Assembly: GCA_000310025.1 (NCBI GenBank)
Contig: FN649746.1
Span: 2,395,439-2,407,182 of the forward strand
Length of the DNA: 11,744 bases
Direction: 5' to 3'
Origin: Ectocarpus siliculosus
Lineage: Eukaryota; Sar; Phaeophyceae; Ectocarpales; Ectocarpaceae
In this document: piece after piece, positions 1 through 6,820 of the stretch
How positions within the stretch are numbered: position 1 is the stretch's first letter
Layout of the letters: each line of letters opens with the position of its first letter
Notes under the pieces: model-generated
What the model was told of the DNA's origin: nothing
What the model saw: only the letters and a program-made list of their open reading frames with translations
Databases searched by the model: none
Position numbers and translations under genes: made by a program

Positions 1-347
1 ACCAAGGTACGGTGTTGGGTGTTGATTGTGCTCCGTTTCGTCCCCGGGTAGCAGTATGTGAAAAAAGCCGGAACCTTTGCACAACCGGATTCCTTTTTTG
101 TATGTCGTTTTCGTTTCTGTGGCTTTGCGACTAAGGAGGAGCTGTGTGGATACGCCGTTAGTGCGCTATCGCCCCCCCCCCGTGCTAAGTCGATCGGCAC
201 ACGTGCTCCAGACCGTCGTTTCTGCGAAGGCTCCACTCGAAGTGGTGGCCAGCAACAGGCCTCGTGGCCATGCCCGAAGTCCTTGGTCTCTATGTTTCTG
301 TCCCTCTCGCCGTGCCTGCGCTACTACTGTGGCACACATGTTGGCTG
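1..347. other. 3' flank of gene A
   Basis: Sequence downstream of the gene A stop. Three long overlapping open frames (two plus, one minus) cross it, but none has supporting start, splice or domain evidence. A run of ten C lies at 172-181. Otherwise I see nothing definable. Confidence 0.4.
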
Positions 348-455
348 CTATTGTGCAGCGCTTGCGTGCCATATGTCTGATCCCGCCGTCATGGCAGCAG
401 CCCGTCGCCTGGTCTCCTTCCGGTTGGCGTTGTAGGTTTCTAGCCCCCCGCCCGC
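348..455 (-). CDS. Gene A exon 7 (terminal exon, basic C-terminus)
   Basis: Thirty-five codons plus TAG, beginning AGGGLETYNANRKETRRR and ending IWHASAAQ. The acceptor CCGCCGGCAG|GCG is phase 0 and compatible with exon 6. The stop is at 350-348. Overlapping open frames on both strands of this GC-rich stretch are longer, but they have less even composition and no splice context. Confidence 0.55.
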   Translation of the reverse strand, partial: AGGGLETYNANRKETRRRAAAMTAGSDIWHASAAQ

Positions 456-3400
456 CTGCCGGCGGCGGTCGCACACGGTGGTGTGTGTTCGTTGTGTTCA
501 GCAACGGTGCTGAGGATCGATGACTTTTGGTTTCTTCTGGCCCTACACACCAATCTATTGATCATGCCGACGAATGAATAACGGTTGCACACGGCTAGTG
601 GTGTTCGTTGTTAAGCTACGCATCGCAGGATCGATGACCACCGGACGTTTTGTGTCTTCGGGGGCTACAGTACTCACACATGCATGCTTGAGTATGCCGA
701 CGAAATGACCAATGGGACAAAACGGTCTACCTGGCTGTCGTTATGAAAAGAGAGAAGAGCAAGCAGAAGCGCTGACAATGCAAACAGCTCACACTCTTTT
801 GCGGACATGGAAGATGAGTGATACACGTCGTCGGCACGAACAAGTTGAACCCCGTTGGGTAGCCCACTGAGCTGCTCGTGCTATGGGATGGATAAGAACG
901 CTACAGAGGGGCCTGTCACCTGGAGAAAAATGTCCCTGTCGCGAAACACTTGTGGAGGTTTGTAGCGGGGGGCCTCTTGTGGCGGGCGTTCTTTCCAAGG
1001 AGGCGTGCGGAACCCCTGCAGGCGGCAACAGACAAGCATTGACTGAGGAAGCGAGAGACTATACAATATATCAGCCTGTTTTTTTGGCTCACTCACTGAA
1101 AAGACTGCAACACATTTCCTTCGACTGGTCTGGTGTTATCTCGCTCGAATGGGTAGTATTTTTTTCGGTATCGTTAATATCGCAGGCGCTACTGGTACTA
1201 CTACTACTTCATTCACCGCTGCTGTTGTATCAATAACAAAGAAAGGCACGCACCGCAGATGGTGGAGAACGACGACGAAAAAAATCTGTGTGTAGTCTTC
1301 CTCCCCCCTAAGACCCGGGCTGATGCGTCCAGAGAACATTCCGCAAGGTGTCAAAGCTGACGCCCAGTATGAACGGGACGACGAACACTACTACAGAGAT
1401 CAGCTATGCATGTTGTAGATCTAGCGAACAGATAGTAGTTCCGCAACACACAAAGCGTTCGGGGCTGGGCTCTCCATGCCACACGAGGAATACCAGCCTC
1501 GCCCACCCTCGGCACCAACATGGCTGCATGTCTCTCGGCACGATTTTTATTCGAACGACGGAAACCCCGTTGTTGGTGGGTGATGACTGACACTCGAGTA
1601 TCTTACAATCAATACATACAAGTCTTCTTCACGTCTGGACTCTTTTAGCAGTCAGTGTAACGGGTTACGGGATGCTTCGATGGGCTACGAGTTTGTTTGA
1701 GATTTGTCTGAGTTTTCCGTTACCCCTGTGCGACGACGGAAATTTATGAGATACAGCCATGCACCATGCTCATTGACTACAAACAATACAATAGTCAACA
1801 CTATAGTCAACCCACAGGGATACCACCTACTTGCCGGGGCGAGATCGCACGAACACATAGATTACACAAAAAATATATTGCCGTTCGGTACGAGCTCATC
1901 AACCTGCGCTCGACTCGACTCTCAGGACGCAGACTCTCACCGCTACGTGGGTGTGATGAGGGCCCCAACCCTTCGGGGGCTTCAACCGTGAGGCCAAAAC
2001 GGCAGTTCGCGCCCGCTGAACGTCAAGGTTTCCCTCAAAATCAGCGAAATGCCGGTCTTGGAGCTCGCTGAATCTCATAGCCTGTTCGCGCTTATCCCGC
2101 GATTTCTCGATGATCTTCCTGTCTTCGGCCGCAGCCCATTTTGGCGTGGGAACCCGCTGGATCCGCAAAAGAGGAGGCAAAGCCCCGTTCTGGGCGGAGT
2201 ATACGCGGAACAAGCGGTAGGCACGTGCTGTCAGCAGCACTCTCGAGAACAGAGCTACTGTACTCCCTGCAGAAAGGGAGTCAGTTGTTGATGATGTGGA
2301 CGGGTGCAAAGCTGCCCCTGTACGATCGATTTTATGAAGGATACCGTTTAGCCGAGGGGGCCTGAACATCATGTCAAAGTCGAGGTGCACCCGCCTGAAT
2401 GGTGGCAACGTTCTTGTGAGGTCCCTCACCGCCGGTAGATCCCAATTTTCCCGTTTGCTACATACGGGTTCGCGGGAGGGCTAACAGCAACGGACGGTCG
2501 TTGCGATTGATGGGCCGAAATTATTGGTTCGTGACAGGTTTCAAACACAATTTAAGAGCCAAAATTGTTGCCAAGTGACAGGTGTCAAGCACAAGCCCCG
2601 CGGGAAAGAGTTCAACCTGTAAGGCGGCTCTGTAGTAAAGCAAGGTATTCCCTTCATGCAACTCTATGGTGGTGCGTGCACCTTGTCTGAAGACATGGTG
2701 TACCCGGAAGCCAGGGGATTGAAACCGTCAATTGCCTGCGGCGAACTGTGCGAGTCGAACCATCGTCGGATCTCAGCCATTTGCCATACCTCGTTGTCCA
2801 CAAGAGAGTGGCTGCGCACGGGTAGCTGGCCACAGGGACGGGTGGGGATATTACTTGCGACGAAAAAGTTGCCGATTGTCACGTTTTCCTTCAGTGGTTG
2901 TTTATCGTAGAAGGCGACAAGTTGGTGGCGTGTGTGCATGCTTGGTCTAATTCCTGTATCAATACCCGTACCATCCATGCTCCCACAGCTCATGCGAAAC
3001 CGTGTTTCCACACTACACTGTACTACCCTATGTACAGCAGTCTGCTACATACTGCTGCTTACCACTCGTTGTACTGCTGTAGTACAGCAGCAAGCAAATG
3101 TCCTCAAAATTTTTATTGCGACACGAAACACGAAAACCTACGTTGCATAATAGACTTAGTAACCCTAACCCTAACCCTAACCCTAATCACACTTTATTGT
3201 TTTGTAATAGACTAAACATGCAAGTCTACGCACTGTCATACCTGCTTATCACTCATTCTGTTGTCCTGCTCGGAAGCCTTCAGGGCGTTGAAACCTGTTC
3301 TCCACGTTCTCACAAAGTTGCCGCTCAAGAAATCCTGCTTTTCCCTCGCTAGCCGTCTTGCTGTTTTTTGTACCTGCGAGATCGTTGATTGTTGTGATAC

Positions 3401-3748
3401 CATATTTAAACAAACGCACAAAGTCTACCGATGTCGTTGTGCAAGTGTTTGCAACAACATACGGCAGTAGACTATTAGTATTTCAATCGTGACAACAACA
3501 GACACAGCGCGCAGCACCTACATACGTCGGCGGGAATGTATGTGGCTTCATCTACTACGTCAAACAAATTCGTACTGTATGTAGACTACTACACCCACCC
3601 ACGTTGTCACGAACGAGTCGGCTCGAGATGTTACCTGCTCCCTCTTCTCCAACACGCGAGCCTCCAGGGATAGAATGTTGCTTTTTTTGCGCCTCATTCG
3701 GCGCTGAAAGCGGGACGTATCCTCTTTCGTAGCATTGCCTCCACCCAT
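348..3748 (-). CDS. Gene A: seven-exon gene coding for an unrecognised basic, partly coiled-coil protein
   Basis: Function unknown. The join is 3748-3635, 3373-3242, 2888-2682, 2189-1941, 1015-920, 880-731 and 455-348 on the minus strand, giving about 351 residues from ATG (3748-3746) to TAG (350-348). Each piece reads as protein-like sequence in one frame. Most are flanked by convincing GT donors (CAG|GTAACA, CAG|GTATGA, GCG|GTGAGA, CAG|GTGACA, CAG|GTAGAC) and AG acceptors. All seven exon lengths (114, 132, 207, 249, 96, 150, 108) are multiples of three, so every junction is phase 0, which supports the model. The N-terminal 80 residues are rich in Arg, Lys, Glu and Gln and look coiled-coil, with a basic RRMRRKK cluster. 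Residues of exon 6 include a short hydrophobic run. The start lies 578 bp from the divergent start proposed for gene B. The acceptors of exons 3 and 4 are the weakest points, and extra exons in the long introns cannot be excluded. Confidence 0.62.
466..706. repeat. Diverged tandem duplication, two units of about 110-125 bp
   Basis: Unit 1 spans about 466-577 and unit 2 about 582-706. Shared landmarks in the same order are cggt(c/t)gcacacgg, gtgttcgttgt, ggatcgatgac, tctt(c)...ctaca and atgccgacgaa. The pair lies in the last intron of gene A, and unit 1 ends close to the exon 7 acceptor. Confidence 0.75.
731..880 (-). CDS. Gene A exon 6 (hydrophobic helix)
   Basis: Fifty codons beginning HEQLSGLPNGVQLVRADD, including ECELFALSALLLALLSF, an Ala/Leu-rich run that could be an amphipathic or short membrane-associated helix, and ending HNDSQ before the donor CAG|GTAGAC. 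It is in the same frame as exon 5 and separated from it by 39 nt that end in an in-frame TAG. The intron-like edges (GTGACA ... ATCCCATAG) explain that stop. An acceptor 9 nt further in (GAGCAG|CTC) is an equally in-phase alternative. Confidence 0.65.
881..919 (-). other. 39-nt intron of gene A with an in-frame stop
   Basis: It runs from GTGACAGG to CCATCCCATAG between exons 5 and 6. Its length is divisible by three, and the last three bases (TAG) are at once the splice acceptor and an in-frame stop. It is far shorter than the other introns inferred in this gene (260-925 nt). Use of the downstream acceptor would make it 48 nt. Confidence 0.5.
920..1015 (-). CDS. Gene A exon 5 (Pro-rich, basic)
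   Basis: Thirty-two codons beginning GFRTPPWKERPPQEAP and ending VFRDRDIFLQ. The acceptor has a good tract (CTTGTCTGTTGCCGCCTGCAG) and the donor is CAG|GTGACA. Both ends are phase 0 and join directly to exon 4. The opposite strand is also open here, but its products lack comparable splice sites. Confidence 0.72.
1016..1940 (-). other. Long intron of gene A (exon 4 to exon 5)
   Basis: About 925 nt with several short open frames on both strands. The only stretch with protein-like texture is 1308-1418, which reads well on either strand (see findings). No repeat family is recognised. Confidence 0.5.
1941..2189 (-). CDS. Gene A exon 4 (basic helical segment and Pro/Gly/His tail)
   Basis: Eighty-three codons beginning NGALPPLLRIQRVPTPKW, followed by a strongly charged helical stretch (AEDRKIIEKSRDKREQAM) and ending KPPKGWGPHHTHVA. 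The donor is GCG|GTGAGA. The phase-0 acceptor CCGCCCAG|AAC fits exon 3. A stronger-looking acceptor, CCCTTTCTGCAG, lies 78 nt upstream and would add YRLFRVYSAQ and more, but it is phase 1 and would need a different partner exon. The 3' limit is more certain than the 5' limit. Confidence 0.62.
2190..2681 (-). other. Intron of gene A (exon 3 to exon 4)
   Basis: Contains an imperfect direct repeat at 2531-2550 and 2575-2594 (gtgacagg(t/g)(t)tcaa(a/g)cacaa, 44 nt apart). It also holds a possible 15-nt phase-0 micro-exon on the minus strand (CCC TCC CGC GAA CCC, flanked by TTGCTGTTAG and GTATGT). Its 3' end could instead be coding if the earlier acceptor of exon 4 is used. Confidence 0.45.
2529..2594. 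repeat. Imperfect 20-nt direct repeat, 44-nt period
   Basis: gtgacaggtttcaaacacaa at 2531 and gtgacaggtgtcaagcacaa at 2575 differ at two positions. It lies in an intron of gene A. Confidence 0.7.
2682..2888 (-). CDS. Gene A exon 3 (unrecognised globular segment)
   Basis: Sixty-nine codons beginning ENVTIGNFFVASNIPTRP and ending SGYTMSSDK, with good codon texture throughout (for example DNEVWQMAEIRRWFDSH). The chosen acceptor CTGAAG|GAA and donor AAG|GTGCAC are both phase 0. The frame stays open further 5' to about 3037 and could include HQLVAFYDKQPLK if an earlier phase-0 acceptor (CAG|TGT near 3020) is used. If the donor is not used, the frame stops six codons later at a TAG (2666-2664), so this could also be a terminal exon. 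Confidence 0.58.
3160..3186. repeat. Interstitial telomeric repeat, four CCCTAA units
   Basis: Four perfect CCCTAA units preceded by TAA, in the intron between exons 2 and 3 of gene A. This is the TTAGGG-type telomere sequence used by many eukaryotes. Confidence 0.9.
3242..3373 (-). CDS. Gene A exon 2 (continues the charged helix)
   Basis: Forty-four codons beginning VQKTARRLAREKQDFL and ending NRMSDKQ. The acceptor is CTCGCAG|GTA and the donor is CAG|GTATGA, both close to consensus. It begins and ends in phase 0, matching exon 1. With exon 1 it makes a helical segment with alternating basic and acidic residues. In-frame stops lie outside both splice sites. Confidence 0.72.
3635..3748 (-). 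CDS. Gene A exon 1 (start codon, basic coiled-coil N-terminus)
   Basis: Thirty-eight codons starting MGGGNATKEDTSRF and ending in VLEKREQ, followed directly by the donor CAG|GTAACA. The ATG is the first in the frame; upstream sequence is CT/AG-rich and non-coding, so I take it as the translation start. It contains RRMRRKK, which could be a nuclear localisation signal, followed by a heptad-like Leu/Glu/Arg helix that continues into exon 2. The end is phase 0. Confidence 0.68.
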
Positions 3749-3794
3749 TTACTTGCTCGGTCCACCTCTCATCGGCTGTGTAATGAGTCTTGCG

Positions 3795-3904
3795 TTCTCT
3801 CTCTCTGGTGTTTCTCTGTATTTTATGTCAGTCTCTCCCGTCGTCTCTCTGCCTGCCTATCTACTGCAGTATTACTCTCTCTCTCTCTGCTCTCTCTCTC
3901 TCTT
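3795..3904. repeat. CT-rich microsatellites
   Basis: Two (CT)n tracts, 3795-3806 and 3874-3904, interrupted by mixed sequence, in the divergent intergenic region just upstream of gene A. Confidence 0.85.
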
Positions 3905-3995
3905 TGTATGTGGCTATGGCCAATGTCTGTTTGTCTGCCAATTATTGGTCGCCGAGCGCGCCCGAGCGCCCGAACAGGGAACTACCTCACTACCT

Positions 3996-4028
3996 CCGCG
4001 TCGCAGTTGCACCGCGTCGCAGTTGCGC
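3996..4028 (+). repeat. 16-nt tandem duplication
   Basis: ccgcgtcgcagttgca is followed at once by ccgcgtcgcagttgcg. It lies in the presumed leader region of gene B. Confidence 0.85.
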
Positions 4029-4326
4029 AACCAAATCGAGAGAGAAACGCATATTTGGAAACACGCATGTGCAACTCCCTCCCCGCTTTCCCCTTTCCCC
4101 CCTCCCCGACACGAGAGAACGCCTTCCTTAACGGCTTCTTTTTCTATACAGTAACCGATTTTCTTTTTTTCCGAACGAAAAAGTGGTTTAAATGGTTCCT
4201 TTTCCGCAGGTGTGTGGGATGCATGACAAGCTTTTTTCTCCGCAGGTCGTGTCCAAGCCATCAACACACATCACTACATTCTGGACAGAGAACCGGGGCC
4301 GTGAGAGGAGGCGTCAACACTGTCGT

Positions 4327-4440
4327 ATGGCGACAATCGAACGAGCGACGGCTTCTTCAGCCGCCGCACTTGGCCGGCAGCACCACGCTCCAACGTGCCT
4401 CGGACCACCGCGAGCGCAGGAGAGTTGCCAGCCCCCGAAC

Positions 4441-4474
<34 letters not shown>

Positions 4475-4680
4475 TCCGAGGTTGGCCACCGGGCTTCCCA
4501 ATCAACAGCAGACCAGGGATGGCGCTGGCACTGACCAGCAGCAGCAGCAGGAGCACCTGCATGGCCGCGGGGATAAGTGACTGGTCCCCCCGACAAAGAG
4601 CCAAGGGCGCCGCGGGGGGGCCGGAAGCGGGGGCGGCATTGACCAGCCGGCTAAGGGAGGACATGGCATCGCTGCTGGAG
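4327..4680 (+). CDS. Gene B exon 1 (poly-Gln, candidate start)
   Basis: From ATG 4327 (MATIERATASSAAALG) this frame includes Gln10 (4444-4473) and a Ser-rich patch, and ends TSRLREDMASLLE at the donor GAG|GTGTGT, phase 0. The frame is open back to the acceptor-like CTCCGCAG at 4245. The region is open in other plus frames too, reading the CAG tract as Ser or Ala, so frame choice rests on the helical end piece and its phase match to exon 2. An alternative is a 55-nt exon at 4246-4300 reading RVQAINTHHYILDREPG before GTGAGAGG. Confidence 0.42.
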
Positions 4681-6304
4681 GTGTGTGTACGTGACAACTA
4701 GCCGCGCGGGCATGATGCTTTTTTTTTGCACGTGGTGGATGGAACGTTTACCGTGAGTTGTTTTTTCTTGCAAAAAAAACAGCCACAGCAGCAGAGCCGG
4801 TCACGTGTGTCGTACCCCCCATCAGCCGTGCGAACGCGTTGTGGCCGGGTTCTGCCCGTCGACGCTCAACGACAACGCCGTGGTGGGAGGGCCTTGGTTC
4901 ATTGCACGCGGCTACCTGGGTGAACGATTTGGTCCGTGGGGTGTACAAGTCCTCACGTCCCGGTCTGTTTTTGATTGGGTGCGCACACCTTAGTCGCTCA
5001 CAACAACAGCAGCAGCGTTTTACAACATACCATGGTGTACCAGTATAGTATTAGTTGTTGCGCACTTTGCTGCTGAGTTTGGTTGTACCGACCGAAATAG
5101 GACAACTGCATCAACAAGAACCACACAAGATCATCATCACAAGACCCTTGCCAACAGCACTGCTGTCGATGGATTCCTCTATTCCGGTCTAAGATGCTCG
5201 CTTTTTCAGCAATCCTACCTACAAACCTGTGAGAGGAGGCTCTTCGTTAAAATTGTTTACTTGAAGGTGTTTGCGGAGATGGATGGAGAGCCCAACAACT
5301 TGCGCGTTTAAACATCACAAAATAACCACAACACTTGCAGGATATGGCTCTCCCCGTCCCCTATGTTCGCTCTGAAGCGCTTGTGTGCGTGCGTGTAGCT
5401 GGAGGTAGTCATTCGTGTTGCATGCATACCATCCGAGTGATCTCTCGTGTCGGGCAAAGTTTAGTTTCGTCAAGAAAACTAAGTACTTCCCGAGTAAAAA
5501 AACACTAGGGAGTTGTACATTTAACAGAGTACAGCAGACTACGTGTGTACATGAGACTTTTGTGAAGGTGAATCAATGGGCAAGTTATTTGTTTAGTCCT
5601 CTCTTTTTGTAAAGCAAAGCGCCCGTTGGACCACAGGTTCGTTCGGACGTTGACTGAGCAGAGACCGGAGCGGTTTTTAAATTGTGTGTGCAAACACCAA
5701 AATCAATCTTGTATGTGTACACAGCGGCGAGGGTTAAGATATCCCCTCTCGGGCACTGCTGTCCTGCCACACACACGCGACTGAGCGTTTTCAAGTTTGG
5801 ATGTCGGGAGGAACGGCACGGCGATGTTGGCTAGTGTCTGACATCGGTTATTGTACAACTGCTGTTCCACTTTGAAATATCTTCCAGGCCCCGGAAAAAT
5901 CTCCCCTGGTCCCGACGGCAGCAGTAGCTACAGCGGTAGCGCCCACGCAACTTCTAGTTTTGGCGGAGCCTGGAGTTCTTAGTCCTTTAGTCCTTGGGTT
6001 AGTTCTTAGTCCTTTAGTCCTTGTGGGCCATGCATATGCACACAAATTACAGCTTTTACTATTATACTAGGCTTTAGTGTAGGGGTGCTTGACCGAGCTC
6101 ACAAATGGAGCTCGAGTGCTCCTATGCATATTTATATCTCTTGATTATTGCGGTGACTCCGAGGCTCAAAATTTAAACCGCAAGAGCGTTGATGCGCGGG
6201 GAACAACTGCTGAAGTTACATGCATAATTTATATCGCCAGAATCTGATCGGGAACGGGAAACGGTTTTTAATGCGACGACACCACCACCATCACCACCAC
6301 CATC

Positions 6305-6350
<46 letters not shown>

Positions 6351-6786
6351 TTACATGAGAATAATCTCATTCAAACGCGATGCCTTGGAAGCGATGCCCG
6401 AACGAGCCTTTTGACTGCAAGCAAGTTCTTGACATACACCCGGCGTTTTCCCGATACATCGAGCGCGACAGAAATATGTAAATGCGTGCATGGGTAGAAA
6501 GAAGCCCCGCTCCTCGCCTGAGCAGATGAAGAGTCGAATCTCGGGAGAGCGGGGTTTGTTGTTCGTTGTCGAAACATGTTTGTTTTTACCCGACTGCACT
6601 TGCAGAGATTACATGTGCGGCAAAATACTGGCACATGAACGGTAAAGGAGTTCGTGGCATACGGTATGCGATGTTTGCAACAGCAGCAGGCACGAAGTTT
6701 AGTACCCAAGGGGCAGACGATGCGCGTCCCTCATTGTGAGATGATGAAACCTCTTGTGGCCACTCAGCGCTGAAAATCGGTCGCGG

Positions 6787-6820
<34 letters not shown>

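Larger units (their letters stand above)
3749..4326. promoter_or_regulatory. Probable bidirectional promoter and leader region between genes A and B
   Basis: The proposed ATG codons of gene A (minus, 3748) and gene B (plus, 4327) face away from each other across 578 bp. The gap has CT microsatellites at 3795-3806 and 3874-3904, a 16-nt direct repeat at 3996-4028 (ccgcgtcgcagttgca twice) and pyrimidine-rich stretches. No TATA box is identifiable with confidence. Acceptor-like CCGCAG motifs at 4204-4209 and 4240-4245 suggest that a leader intron of gene B ends here. Confidence 0.45.

Noticed and set aside
58-523. Three long overlapping open frames (two plus, one minus)
   Set aside because: They overlap in a GC-rich area and compete with each other. 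None has start context, splice sites or motifs, and a shorter minus frame (455-348) fits gene A in phase.
883-1236. Plus-strand open frame of 117 codons
   Set aside because: It overlaps the better supported minus exons 5 and 6, and its C-terminal Leu/Ser-rich part comes from TACTACTACT-like simple sequence.
1348-1593. Mirror open frames of 80 codons on both strands
   Set aside because: No splice or start support and uneven composition. Only the sub-interval 1308-1418 in another frame seemed worth noting.
3017-3095. Inverted repeat around ctgtactac / gtagtacag as a hairpin RNA or transposon end
   Set aside because: Short and imperfect, made of simple CTG/TAC-like sequence, with no matching partner or target-site duplication.
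3735-4534. Long plus-strand frames through the CT-rich region
   Set aside because: The Leu/Ser-rich translation of (CT)n tracts is a microsatellite effect, and the frame crosses likely splice acceptors.
6220-6414. Poly-His/poly-Gln open frame
   Set aside because: Produced by a CAC/CAA microsatellite; flanking residues do not look coding and no splice signals frame it.
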